A DNA stretch of 64,000 nucleotides from UBA6623 sp965217195 (lineage in GTDB: Bacteria; Acidobacteriota; Terriglobia; Bryobacterales; UBA6623): contig CBDCHL010000003.1 in the NCBI GenBank assembly GCA_965217195.1, forward strand, positions 434,001-498,000, given 5' to 3'. Shown here piece by piece: positions 23,175 through 32,607 of the stretch; positions within the stretch are counted from its first letter, which is position 1, and every line of letters starts with the position of its first letter. The notes under the pieces are model-generated. The model was not told the DNA's origin. It saw only the letters and a program-made list of their open reading frames with translations, and did no database searches. A program made the translations under genes and the position numbers.

Positions 23175-23399
23175 TCACGACTTCTTCTTCGCCTTCCTCC
23201 TCTTCGCCCAAATAGCCTTCATGCGCTTCGAGGCAGCTTCTCTCTGGGCTGCGGACATCGGAGGCCGACTGCGCTTCTTGGGGGCTTTCTTCGCCGTGCT
23301 TCCGGGGGGACGACCTCGACGCTTGGGACCTTGAAGGGCAGCGATGGCTCGGTCGAATTTGTCGCGTTCTTCAATGAGGACGGCTAGGATGTCGAGCAT
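23175..23399 (-). CDS. Small basic AT-hook-like protein
   Basis: 74 residues from ATG 23399: MLDILAVLIEERDKFDRAIA then an AT-hook core (KRRGRPPGS), a second basic RSRPP and a Lys/Arg helix (SAAQREAASKRMKAIWAKRR). A short helical start plus AT-hook plus basic helix suggests a DNA-associated small protein. It converges with the cold-shock gene (3 bp apart). Family name unknown. Confidence 0.6.
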   Translation of the reverse strand: MLDILAVLIEERDKFDRAIAALQGPKRRGRPPGSTAKKAPKKRSRPPMSAAQREAASKRMKAIWAKRRKAKKKS

Positions 23400-23445
23400 G
23401 GTTGGATTGTAGCATTGGTTACAGGGTGTCTTGGGTTGGACAATG

Positions 23446-23694
23446 TCAACGACCGAGCGCCAATCGGCCCCAGCAGTGAGACAACCAGACCCAGAACAGG
23501 CGATCGGTTTGGCGCAGGCGAGGTCGTTTGGCGCTTCGCTTGTAGACCGCCAATTGCCGGCGAAGCGCAAGATTCTCAAGGATGAGGCTCCGGCGGTTGG
23601 GGAGAGCCAGGTTGAGCAGTCGAACGAGCCAGAAAACGAGGGTGCGCGAACCGCGGACCCGGTTGTCAAGGGAGACTGGGCGCAAGCTCTTCAA
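23446..23694 (-). pseudogene. Truncated transposase (integrase-type) N-terminal fragment
   Basis: Reads NRRSLILENLALRRQLAVYK and RPRLRQTDRLFWVWLSHCWG, the conserved N-terminal segment of rve-type transposases. The catalytic core is absent and the frame ends after ~80 residues. A remnant. Confidence 0.6.
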
Positions 23695-23807
23695 TCTAAA
23701 CGACTACGTATTTTTGGCGAGGGACAGCCGTACCAACCTTCAACTATTGCTGGGACACCCTCCGGTTCCTGCCTAGTGGAAGCGGTCGTCGGCCAAGCGA
23801 AAAGAGC

Positions 23808-23837
23808 TTGACTTTGCTCATCAGATTGTAGTACAGT
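23808..23837 (+). promoter_or_regulatory. Predicted sigma70-like promoter for the second TonB receptor
   Basis: TTGACT (23808-23813), 18-bp spacer and TACAGT (23832-23837), about 105 bp upstream of the receptor ATG. Confidence 0.35.
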
Positions 23838-23942
23838 CCTCCGAGGGGCAGTTCAAAAAAAAGACGAGCGATGAACCTCGTTCATCGTGGGGAGCGCACC
23901 TGTCGCCAGTGTTGTGTAAGTTCCAGGAGAAGGAGAAGAATT

Positions 23943-26900
23943 ATGTGTATCGGAGTTCGTAAGCATGGCTTGATTACCGGCGTGTTAGCCTTTTTCTGTA
24001 TTACCTCAGCGCTGTTTGCGCAGGTGGAGCGCGGCACAATTGCAGGCACTGTCCTCGACAGCACCGGGGGCAGTATGGTGGGAGTCGAGATCGGCGTGTC
24101 AAACCTCGCGACCGGTATTGAGTTTAGGACGGCTACCAACGATGCGGGTCAGTTTGTCGCACCGAATCTGATCCCGGGTGAGTACCGGGTCGTTGCGACC
24201 TCTTCCGGCTTCAAAACGGTCGACCGCACAGGGCTCATTGTGCGTGCCAATCAGCGACTATCTGTAGACTTGGCTCTCGAAGTGGGAGATGTGACAGAGA
24301 CAATCGAGGTTACGGGCACGTTGACCGCCTTGCTGACGAAAGAGTCCTCGACGGTGTCGACGGTGCTTGAAACTCAGCAGGTCACAGAACTTCCAACTCT
24401 TGACAGAACCATGTTCAACCTCGCCGGTCTGATGGCCGGTGTCACCATTTCCAACACCCAGGCCAACTCGATCAACATCCCCGACAACGCCCGTGTCGCG
24501 ATGGGACTGAACGCCAACGGCCTGGGGAGCAGTGCGATCAACAACTTCACTCTGGATGGAGTCAACAACACCCAAGTCTCGGCGACCAGCTCCTATCAGG
24601 GTGTTCTACCCCCGATCGAGGCCATCCAGGAGTTCACGATCGACAGCAGCAATTCCTCGGCAGAACAAGGAAGGGGTGGAACGAGTATCCGGGTCACGCT
24701 CAAATCGGGCACCAACGCGCTGCATGGATCGCTTTTTGCGTTCCACCGCAATTCAGCCTTGAACGCACGCAACTTTTTTGACAGGAAAAATCCGGGGAGT
24801 ACTCGAGAGAAGCCCAATTTTATTCAAAACCAGTTCGGGTTCACCTTGGGAGGCCCGATCAAGAAAAACAAAACGTTTTTCTTCGCAGATTACCAAGGGA
24901 TGCGTCAGAGAGAGGGCCGCAGCTGGATCTCGAACACTGCCTCAGCGCCACTAAGAGGGGGTGACTTCAGCGGAACGTTGCAGACGATCCACGATCCTGC
25001 CTCGTATAATGCCAACGCCGGGACGCGCGACCCATTTCCGGGAAATCAGATCCCGACGAGCCGATTCAGTCCGGTAGCGTCAAAGGTAGAGAAACTCATG
25101 CCGTTCCCGAACGACCCGACCGGGGCCGTCAATGCTTTGGGCGTAGGTACCGTTTTCAGCACATCTACCATCAGACGCGACCAGGACTCTTACGATATCA
25201 AGATCGATCACCAAGCCTCGGACAAGGACTCCTTCGGCGGGCGCTTCAGCCAGGGTCGAGCTCACGCGTTTATACCAGGGGCCTGGACCGACCTTCCATG
25301 CTGTGCTATTGCCCAGGGAGGGGCGCTGCAGGGGGCTGGTGCTTCTCAATATCTGCCAGGTACCGTAAGCAATCCCGCTGCGAATCTGGGTCTCCAGTGG
25401 ATCCGCATCTTCACTCCGACGACCATCAACGAAATGCGGCTCTCTTGGCTCAGGGCGGGAGCCGATGCACAGGTGCTGGGCCACGGGAATAACTATGGCG
25501 AACAACTTGGGATCCCCAACTCGAACCCCAGCGACACCAATAGTGGCTTCACGGCTCACTCTATCACGGGACTGTCCTATATGGGCGAGGGCGGGGCTTA
25601 CCCGCTCATCAGCATTGAGAACGCGTACCAGTTTCTCGATAACGTCACGATGATTCGCGGATCTCACACCTTCAAAGTCGGGACAGACATCAGGATGGTG
25701 CGCCAGACGTTTATCCAGCTTCTCGGCGGTACCGTGGGGGGCAGGTTCAACTACAATCAATTCCTCACGGGGGATCCCTTGAATGTCAACGCCACGGGCA
25801 ACCCGTTTGCGTCGTTTCTACTAGGGCTTCCATCTTCAGCCGCGTTGAAGCGCGTCTCCGGCTCTGCGGGGATGAGATGGCGGGAAGCTTCCTGGTACGC
25901 CCAGGACACTTGGAAGGCGACTCCCAAACTCACGCTCAACATTGGCCTTCGATACGAGGTTGTTTCGCCTGAAAGAGAAATCGGTGATCGGATGTCGAAC
26001 CTTGACGCCGGTTCCGGGCTGCTAGTGGTTCCCGGAGGAGGGGGCACTCATGACGCGTTTTCGACGCGCGGCCTCGTTAAAATGCAGACGAAAAGTTTGG
26101 CGAATTTCCAGCCCCGCTTCGGTTTTGCCTATCAGTTGACCCCCAAAACGGTCATACGATCCGGGTTTGCTCTAGTATCCGCGCTGGGTGTGGCGAAAGC
26201 ATTCGGTTTCATGAGCGGGAACGCGCCCTTCTCCGGAGGCGTCAACTTCTTCAATACCGCTAGTCCACAACAGATCAATCGAAGATTGGACGATGGGTTT
26301 CCGGCCACCCAGTCGTTCAACCCCATCGACGAGCCCGGCCCTCTCATTTGGGCCGCTGATCCAAACGGATTGAGTGGATACACCCAACAGTGGACGCTGG
26401 GAATTCAACGCGAGTTGACCACAGACCTTGCGCTTGAGGTGAACTATGTGGGAAGCCATAGTGTCCATATACTCGGGCTAGTGAATTTCAACCAGGCCGT
26501 TTTGGGCACTGGGCCGGTTCCAGAGAGAACCCCTCTCTTTGCAACACTTCCCAACGCCCCCACCGTATTGAGGTGGAATTGGCGGGAACAAAGAAAGTAC
26601 AATGCGCTACAAACAACCCTGACCAAGCGTTTTTCTAGGGGCTTGTCTTTCCAAGCAGCGTTCACCTGGTCGCACAACTTGGGAACCCAAAACGCTCAGT
26701 TTCAACGCGACCAGACTTATGGCAATACAGGGATTAACGCGCCAGTGCGCTTTGTGGCAAACGGGATGTGGGAGATCCCGTTTGGACGAGGCACGAGCCA
26801 TGGCAGCAATATCAGCCCGGCATTGGATGCATTTCTGGGGGGGTGGCGCATCGCAGGTGTCATGGCATATCAGAGCGGTTCGCCTTATACGGTCCGCGGT

Positions 26901-27281
26901 GGAGCAGGTACTCCTAATCGGATTTGTGACGGCCAGACGCCCTCCGAGGGCAGCACTGTCCTGAAGTGGTTTGACACCAGTTGTTTCGCCCTGCCTGACC
27001 AAGTCATAGATCAAGCGACTGGCTTGCCATTTACTCCCTACGGTAACTCGGGCTTCAATATATTGAGAGGCGACAGCATTCGCCAAAACGATCTCTCTGT
27101 GACAAAGTTCTTTGACATAATGGAGGGGCACACGCTTCAATTTCGTGCGGAGTTCTTCAACGTGACTAATAATCCGCAGTTTTTCCTGCCTCTTGCCAAT
27201 ATTCAGGCAGGCAATGCGGGAATCGTCACATTTGCAAATCCAGGGCGACAAATTCAGCTGGCTCTCAAGTACACCTTTTAG
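23943..27281 (+). CDS. Oar-type TonB-dependent receptor, second copy
   Basis: About 1112 residues from ATG 23943, chosen for the strong upstream AGGAGAAGGAG and the signal peptide that follows (LITGVLAFFCITSALFAQ). A carboxypeptidase-regulatory-like domain (GTIAGTVLDSTGGSMVGVEI, then NDAGQFVAPNLIPGEYRV), a plug (VTELPTLDRTMFNLAGLMAG) and a C-terminal beta-barrel ending LALKYTF follow. It is a distant paralogue of the receptor at 2389. The next genes are FG-GAP/ASPIC proteins and a TPR protein on the same strand, a grouping that suggests a surface uptake or processing locus. Substrate unknown. Confidence 0.92.
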   Translation: MCIGVRKHGLITGVLAFFCITSALFAQVERGTIAGTVLDSTGGSMVGVEIGVSNLATGIEFRTATNDAGQFVAPNLIPGEYRVVATSSGFKTVDRTGLIVRANQRLSVDLALEVGDVTETIEVTGTLTALLTKESSTVSTVLETQQVTELPTLDRTMFNLAGLMAGVTISNTQANSINIPDNARVAMGLNANGLGSSAINNFTLDGVNNTQVSATSSYQGVLPPIEAIQEFTIDSSNSSAEQGRGGTSIRVTLKSGTNALHGSLFAFHRNSALNARNFFDRKNPGSTREKPNFIQNQFGFTLGGPIKKNKTFFFADYQGMRQREGRSWISNTASAPLRGGDFSGTLQTIHDPASYNANAGTRDPFPGNQIPTSRFSPVASKVEKLMPFPNDPTGAVNALGVGTVFSTSTIRRDQDSYDIKIDHQASDKDSFGGRFSQGRAHAFIPGAWTDLPCCAIAQGGALQGAGASQYLPGTVSNPAANLGLQWIRIFTPTTINEMRLSWLRAGADAQVLGHGNNYGEQLGIPNSNPSDTNSGFTAHSITGLSYMGEGGAYPLISIENAYQFLDNVTMIRGSHTFKVGTDIRMVRQTFIQLLGGTVGGRFNYNQFLTGDPLNVNATGNPFASFLLGLPSSAALKRVSGSAGMRWREASWYAQDTWKATPKLTLNIGLRYEVVSPEREIGDRMSNLDAGSGLLVVPGGGGTHDAFSTRGLVKMQTKSLANFQPRFGFAYQLTPKTVIRSGFALVSALGVAKAFGFMSGNAPFSGGVNFFNTASPQQINRRLDDGFPATQSFNPIDEPGPLIWAADPNGLSGYTQQWTLGIQRELTTDLALEVNYVGSHSVHILGLVNFNQAVLGTGPVPERTPLFATLPNAPTVLRWNWREQRKYNALQTTLTKRFSRGLSFQAAFTWSHNLGTQNAQFQRDQTYGNTGINAPVRFVANGMWEIPFGRGTSHGSNISPALDAFLGGWRIAGVMAYQSGSPYTVRGGAGTPNRICDGQTPSEGSTVLKWFDTSCFALPDQVIDQATGLPFTPYGNSGFNILRGDSIRQNDLSVTKFFDIMEGHTLQFRAEFFNVTNNPQFFLPLANIQAGNAGIVTFANPGRQIQLALKYTF

Positions 27282-27768
27282 GTTGTTGAAGTTTGGCGTT
27301 TTGGTAGATCGGATTCGCTTGCGGCTCTCCGAGTTAGCAGAGCGAGCCTGGAGAGCAGCGTTGTTCATAGGCACTTGATCGTCAGCCAAAGGCCGTTTGG
27401 CGCGATGCCAAATGGACGATCCGTTTGGGGTTGCCTCAAAAGGACAGTGTCTACGAACTCCGACTTGCGTCGGCGCAAGTCGGCGTCCACCAGTTAATGG
27501 GCGCGGATTCCTCGGTAGATAAGCTCACTCCCCTTCCAGTAAGGCACCCATCGGCTTTTGAGGATGGTTCGATATCTTTTGTTGTTTTGTTTGAGTTCCT
27601 CCTATTGAGGGATGCTTACCTTCCTGTCTGAACGGCTATACTAGGGGTTCGAGGCCGGGCCTCACAGCGTGGCTTCCCATGTTGGTGCTGCAATCGCAAC
27701 ACCAATGGTTGTCGGCACCGTAGTGGCTTGCTTATTCGGGAAGGCTTGGCCCACTGAACAAGCTGTTT
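27282..27768. other. Intergenic region with two hairpins
   Basis: No gene recognised in 487 bp. A 10-bp perfect stem with TCGG loop lies at 27460-27483 (separate entry) and a weaker GCCAAA/TTTGGC dyad near 27388-27412. GCTATACTAGG at ~27634 could serve as a -10 for the next gene. Confidence 0.4.
27460..27483. repeat. Strong perfect hairpin (10-bp stem, 4-nt loop)
   Basis: CCGACTTGCG-TCGG-CGCAAGTCGG. No T-tract on either side, so rho-independent termination in the classical form is unlikely. It lies between the receptor and the FG-GAP gene. Confidence 0.55.
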
Positions 27769-29502
27769 ATGGCTCTGAAGAGGAATGCAGTCGTTGAGGC
27801 GCTTGTTGGGTTGCTGACCCAAGTATCAATTGTCGTGACCTGCCTGTCGCCTGGGAGCGTGTCGGCCGGCGAGAGATCTTCATCGTTCTTGGATGTAACT
27901 ATCACTGCGGGGATCGATTTTGAGCACCAGCGCGGGGCATCCAAGACGAAGCACCTCATAGAAACGATGGGCTCGGGATGTGCCTTCCTCGACTACGACT
28001 CTGATGGGTTGCTGGACGTGCTACTAATCAACGGCGGGACCACTCCCGATTCTCCTCCCTCTGACCTCCATAGCCACGCGTTGTACCGCAACCTCGGAAA
28101 TGGCAGGTTTCAAGATGTCACGGTTCGATCTGAAATAAGGGGAAATGGCGCCTATGGCACAGGGATCACCGTTGGAGACTACGACAATGACGGCTATCCT
28201 GATGTCTACATTACGAATTTTGGACCGAATATTCTCTACCACAACAATGGCGACGGAACGTTTTCAGACGTAACAGAGCAGGCGGGGGTCGGCGATCCTG
28301 CCTGGAGTTCTAGTGCCGCGTTCTTCGACTTCGACAATGACGGATATCTGGACCTGTACGTAGCCAATTATGTCAACTACCGCTACGACGCGAATCCTGT
28401 CTGTGCCGAGAAGAATATTCGGAGCTATTGTCATCCCCGCTTTTTTCACGGTGTCGCCGGCAGACTTTACCGGAGTTTAGGAAATGATCGTTTTCAAGAC
28501 GTCTCTGAAAAGAGCGGAATCTCGCGTCTGGAGGGAAAGAGCCTAGGGGTCGTGGCTGCAGATTTTGACGGAGATGAGTGGCTGGATCTCTATGTGACCA
28601 ATGACACTACGCGGAATTGGCTGTTGAAAAACAACGGAGACGGTACATTTGCAGATGTGACACTCATCTCAGGCACTGGTTACAGCAGTGATGGAGAAGC
28701 CGAAGCGGGGATGGGTGTTGACGCCGGCGACTTCGATGGCGATGGGTTAATTGATTTAGTAGTGACCAACTATGATTTGGAGACGAACGTACTCTACCGA
28801 AACGAGGGGCAATGGCGGTTCAGTGACCAGAGGTGGCCCGCCGGCTTGGCGAAAACGGACCATCGATTTCTGGGTTTTGCTACGGGTTTTTTTGATTTTG
28901 ACAATGATGGAGATCAGGATCTTTTGATTGTTAACGGACATGTAATCGACAACATAGAACTTATCAGGGAAGGATTTTCTTACGCGCAACCCAACCAACT
29001 ACTCGAAAATCGAGGCGGAGTCTTTTTTGAGGACCTTGAGTTTCTTCGGCACTCGTCTGTGTCGCCAAAGGTCGGTCGTGGGGCAGCTTTTGGAGATGTT
29101 GACAACGATGGGGATCTTGATGTGCTGATTAGCAACTCTGGTCAAAGGCCGACACTGTTGATGAACCAAGTCGGAGAGCGAGAACACTGGGTTCTCTTGA
29201 ATCTGATTGGTACAAAGAGCAACCGGGACGCCGTCGGCGCAAAGATCGCTATCACCACGGAGAATTCAACTCAAAGGGACCAAATCACCGGAGGAGGAAG
29301 CTATCTCTCTGCCAGCGATTACCGCGTTCATTTTGGTTTGGGTAGTTCAGAGATTATCAAGACTCTCAAGATCCGGTGGCCCAGTGGAACCGAAGACGTC
29401 TTGCAGAACGTAAAGACGAATCAGATCCTGTCCATCACGGAAGGAGAAACCCAATCCGTAGTGGAAATGCCTGCAGAAACCCTTCCTTCGCCGAAACAGT
29501 GA
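27769..29502 (+). CDS. FG-GAP/VCBS repeat protein with C-terminal ASPIC/UnbV domain
   Basis: 577 residues. A hydrophobic export signal ends near residue 35. At least six FG-GAP/VCBS-like blades carry calcium-binding DxDxDGxxD loops (DYDSDGLLDVL, DYDNDGYPDVY, DFDNDGYLDLY, DFDGDGLIDLV, DFDNDGDQDLL, DVDNDGDLDVL), forming an integrin-like propeller. The last ~90 residues are the ASPIC/UnbV domain (LNLIGTKSNRDAVGAKI, then GSYLSASDYRVHFGLG and IRWPSGTEDVL). Such CRTAC1-like proteins are common in Acidobacteriota and Planctomycetes; they are extracellular and of unclear function. It precedes a second, larger member of the family. Confidence 0.9.
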   Translation: MALKRNAVVEALVGLLTQVSIVVTCLSPGSVSAGERSSSFLDVTITAGIDFEHQRGASKTKHLIETMGSGCAFLDYDSDGLLDVLLINGGTTPDSPPSDLHSHALYRNLGNGRFQDVTVRSEIRGNGAYGTGITVGDYDNDGYPDVYITNFGPNILYHNNGDGTFSDVTEQAGVGDPAWSSSAAFFDFDNDGYLDLYVANYVNYRYDANPVCAEKNIRSYCHPRFFHGVAGRLYRSLGNDRFQDVSEKSGISRLEGKSLGVVAADFDGDEWLDLYVTNDTTRNWLLKNNGDGTFADVTLISGTGYSSDGEAEAGMGVDAGDFDGDGLIDLVVTNYDLETNVLYRNEGQWRFSDQRWPAGLAKTDHRFLGFATGFFDFDNDGDQDLLIVNGHVIDNIELIREGFSYAQPNQLLENRGGVFFEDLEFLRHSSVSPKVGRGAAFGDVDNDGDLDVLISNSGQRPTLLMNQVGEREHWVLLNLIGTKSNRDAVGAKIAITTENSTQRDQITGGGSYLSASDYRVHFGLGSSEIIKTLKIRWPSGTEDVLQNVKTNQILSITEGETQSVVEMPAETLPSPKQ

Positions 29503-29568
29503 GTAGAGCCCGGTCCACGGCACAAGAAGGCAGCACTCGCCGCTTGATAATGGAAGATTGCGAAGGGG

Positions 29569-29713
29569 AGTGTCGGTCGAAGCGTGAAGCCGCCCGCTCG
29601 ATCAACGTTAGTGAACGGGCTGACGAGCCTTTGAGGCTACCGACGGAGGTGACGTGCAGGGTGCAATGCCAAACGACGGAGCAAGGGAGAGAGCGCGGGT
29701 TGTATACTGTGGC
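29569..29713 (+). repeat. Duplicated promoter/leader element, copy A
   Basis: About 145 bp that aligns along its whole length with 32320-32463. Shared blocks include AGTGTCGGYCGAAGCGT, CTGACGAGCCTTTGAG, GTGCAGGGT and the terminal TGTATACTGTG. Each copy sits upstream of a secreted-protein gene, which points to shared regulation. Confidence 0.7.
29702..29709 (+). promoter_or_regulatory. Extended -10 box TGTATACT
   Basis: Found at the 3' end of leader copy A, 6 bp before the GTG at 29715. With this box the transcript would start at about the GTG, i.e. a leaderless mRNA. Confidence 0.4.
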
Positions 29714-29714
29714 T

Positions 29715-32054
29715 GTGCCAGGGCCAAAAAGGAAATCCTGGTTGGCGGCTGTGCTGCTTGTCACCTCTCTGCTGGGGTTTGGCGTAAGGTTAGCCACTTC
29801 CCATGCTGCCCCCACGTCTGAAAAGTCTGATTCCAGCCAGGGCCACCAAAAGCACAAGCCCAAGGAGACGGGTCAAGAACCGGCCGAAAGGGGAGTTCCG
29901 CGGAGGGGACCCGGACATCAACGCATGCTTCAAGTGCTCCAGGAGATCTCAGTGCGCGGTGGTCATGAACACCCCTACATGGGCGATGGACGAGTCCAGG
30001 AACTAAGCCGCCAACTGGCTGATCTGGAGGCGCACTCTTCTGAGGTAACTACTCCGGCGTACCGGGGCGATCTCAACCGTTGGCAGGTCCTGCTCGATCT
30101 AGGAATCGGCGAACTTCGGCTAGGCAGGCTGGAGCCTGGGATAGAACATCTGCTGGCAGCCTATCGGCTTTTACCCAAGATCAAACCGCACGTTCAAAAG
30201 ATGCTAGTCGATAAGACGATCTTCGAACTCGGAGTCGGTTACATGCGCTTGGGTGAGACCCAGAACTGCGTACTGCAGCACAACCCTGAAATGTGCATTC
30301 TCCCCCTGCGTGGGAGAGCGATTCATGCGCTGCGGGAAGGTTCCACCAAGGCCATCCAGTACTTCCTCGAGGTGCTCAAGAGTTCCTCTCCGGCAGGCGC
30401 CCACGGCTATTACTATCCGGCTTTGTGGCTGCTGAACATTGCTCACATGACCTTGGACCAATATCCCGATCAGGTGCCGGAACGATACCGCATACCCGCG
30501 TCGGAATTCGAATCCAAGGTTTCGTTTACGCATTTTCAGAATGTAGCTATGAAGCTGGGCTTGGACACCTTCAACTTGTCTGGGGGAGTCATCATCGAGG
30601 ATTTCGACGGCGACCACGACTTGGATATCGTCACGTCGACCTGGGACCTTTCCGGGCCGATGCATCTTTTCATCAACAATTCAGATGGAACCTTCTCAGA
30701 CCGAACCGCGGAGGCGGGACTGGAAGGTCTGCTCGGAGGACTGAACCTTTTACAGGCGGACTATGACAACGATGGAAGCCCAGACATCTTTGTGCTGCGG
30801 GGTGCCTGGGCGGGTAAGGCCGGCCAGTATCCGAACTCGTTATTGCGGAACCGGGGTGATGGAACCTTCGAGGATGTGACCTTTGCAGCCGGATTGGCCG
30901 AGGCCAACTACCCCACCCAAACTGCCGGCTGGGCCGACTACGACAACGATGGCGATTTGGACCTGTTCATTGGCAATGAGGCAGACGATTCGATCCGGGC
31001 TCCTTCGCAGTTGTTTCAGAATCAGGGCGATGGCACTTTCCGCGATGTGGCAGAGGAAGCCGGTGTGAAACTCTACGCGTACACCAAGGGAGTTTCCTGG
31101 GGAGACTACGATGGGGATGGTTTTCCCGATTTGTATGTCTCCAACTTCCAGTCCATGAATCGCCTGTACCGAAATCAGGGTGATGGGACCTTCAAGGACG
31201 TTACCCTCCAGGTGGGTGTAGCCTACCCGAAAGAGAGCTTTCCGGTCTGGTTCTGGGACTACAACAACGACGGGTCTCTGGACTTGTTTGTCTCCAGTTA
31301 CGCCGGGAGTATCGCCCACCAGGCGCTATATCGCCTGGGAAGGCCTCAACTCTTCGAGAAGGCCTGCCTTTACGAAGGGGACGGCCGGGGAAGCTTTCGC
31401 GAGGTGGCCGATCAGTATGGATTGGGAATTCCGATCCAGCCCATGGGCTCTAACTTTGGGGATCTGAATAACGATGGTTATCTTGATTTCTATCTCGGGA
31501 CTGGTGATCCCTCCTACTCCAGCATCGTTCCCAATCTGATGTTTCTGAACCTTGCCGGCCAGAGATTTGCTGACATCAGCGTGGTCGGGGGCTTTGCTCA
31601 TCTGCAGAAAGGGCATGGTGTCGCCTTTGCCGACCTAGACAACGACGGAGATTTGGACGTCTTCGAACAGATGGGAGGAGCCTTTCCCGGAGACGCCTTC
31701 AGTGATGCCCTCTACGAGAATCCGGGAGTGGGAAACAACTGGCTGGCCGTCCAACTGGTGGGGCGCCAGTCTAATCGATCCGCCATCGGGGCCCGCATCC
31801 GGGTTCAGATTCAGGAAGACGGCCGGACCCGATCCATCTATCGGCACGTCAACAGTGGAGGAAGCTTCGGAGCCAACCCCTTGCGGCAGACCTTCGGACT
31901 GGGAAAAGCGAAAACCGCCGAGCTCCTGGAGATCTTCTGGCCACGGACAGGCAAGACACAGACCCTGAGGAACCTGCCTCCAGGCCAGTTCATACAAGTC
32001 GTCGAGGGTGAAGAGGGTTACACGGAGCTATCGTTGAAGCGCTTCAAATTCTGA
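29715..32054 (+). CDS. FG-GAP/VCBS repeat protein with ASPIC/UnbV domain, second
   Basis: About 779 residues from GTG 29715; the frame is open further upstream (to 29376) but that part overlaps the previous gene and the duplicated leader. The start gives a typical export signal (VPGPKRKSWLAAVLLVTSLL ending SHAAP). Residues ~40-280 are a helical region with TPR-like character (LGIGELRLGRLEPGIEHLLA), absent from the first FG-GAP protein. A propeller with DFDGDHDLDIV, DYDNDGSPDIF, DYDNDGDLDLF, DYDGDGFPDLY, DYNNDGSLDLF and DLDNDGDLDVF follows, then ASPIC/UnbV at the end (VQLVGRQSNRSAIGARI ... FGLGKAKTAELLEIFWP). Extracellular; function unknown. Confidence 0.85.
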   Translation: MPGPKRKSWLAAVLLVTSLLGFGVRLATSHAAPTSEKSDSSQGHQKHKPKETGQEPAERGVPRRGPGHQRMLQVLQEISVRGGHEHPYMGDGRVQELSRQLADLEAHSSEVTTPAYRGDLNRWQVLLDLGIGELRLGRLEPGIEHLLAAYRLLPKIKPHVQKMLVDKTIFELGVGYMRLGETQNCVLQHNPEMCILPLRGRAIHALREGSTKAIQYFLEVLKSSSPAGAHGYYYPALWLLNIAHMTLDQYPDQVPERYRIPASEFESKVSFTHFQNVAMKLGLDTFNLSGGVIIEDFDGDHDLDIVTSTWDLSGPMHLFINNSDGTFSDRTAEAGLEGLLGGLNLLQADYDNDGSPDIFVLRGAWAGKAGQYPNSLLRNRGDGTFEDVTFAAGLAEANYPTQTAGWADYDNDGDLDLFIGNEADDSIRAPSQLFQNQGDGTFRDVAEEAGVKLYAYTKGVSWGDYDGDGFPDLYVSNFQSMNRLYRNQGDGTFKDVTLQVGVAYPKESFPVWFWDYNNDGSLDLFVSSYAGSIAHQALYRLGRPQLFEKACLYEGDGRGSFREVADQYGLGIPIQPMGSNFGDLNNDGYLDFYLGTGDPSYSSIVPNLMFLNLAGQRFADISVVGGFAHLQKGHGVAFADLDNDGDLDVFEQMGGAFPGDAFSDALYENPGVGNNWLAVQLVGRQSNRSAIGARIRVQIQEDGRTRSIYRHVNSGGSFGANPLRQTFGLGKAKTAELLEIFWPRTGKTQTLRNLPPGQFIQVVEGEEGYTELSLKRFKF

Positions 32055-32319
32055 CCGGTGGCTAAGGAATGAAGTTGCAGTTTGCCCAGTTGAGGGAGGC
32101 CTCGAGTTGGCTCATCGCCCTGATACGTGGACCGCAGGATTGTTTCCTGGCCGAAGGACCTCAGGGGTTGGGAGCGGTATCAACCATCTTCAATGGCCTC
32201 CAGCGCTGTCGATTCCATCATGGCGGAGTCTGGCTTCGAAACGTGCCTCGTCAGACGACTTACCTGAACTACCGGCTAAGCCCGTTAGAGCTTCGGTTTC
32301 CAAAAGATCTCGCAGGCGC
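32055..32319. other. Intergenic stretch before leader copy B
   Basis: Together with leader copy B and the 5' leader, about 550 bp without a recognised gene separates the FG-GAP gene from the TPR gene. Open frames here lack starts with ribosome-binding sites and family signatures. Confidence 0.4.
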
Positions 32320-32463
32320 AGTGTCGGCCGAAGCGTCATGCAGCACGCTCAGTCAACGGCAGTGAACGGACTGACGAGCCTTTGAGCCTACGGGCGGAGA
32401 TGATGTGCAGGGTTCAGCGCCAAAAGCCGGCGCAATCGCGACAGCGCGAGTGTATACTGTGCC
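32320..32463 (+). repeat. Duplicated promoter/leader element, copy B
   Basis: Counterpart of 29569-29713. It ends with GTGTATACTGTGCC; the TPR gene starts about 145 bp further on, so here a long 5' leader is transcribed, unlike copy A. Confidence 0.7.
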
Positions 32464-32607
32464 ACTGCCCTACCGCGACTGGGTTAGAGATTGCCCCGCA
32501 TGACGTCAGGTACCGTGTGGGGAAGTGAGACTGTGTTCTCACAGCAAGGATGGGCGGGTTCCTGCCTGTCATTGCAGAGAGGTCGCAAATAGGAGAATGT
32601 TGGCCCG

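Noticed and set aside
29376..29714. N-terminal extension of the second FG-GAP protein from 29376
   Set aside because: It would overlap the previous gene and run through the duplicated leader; an export signal begins only at the GTG near 29715.
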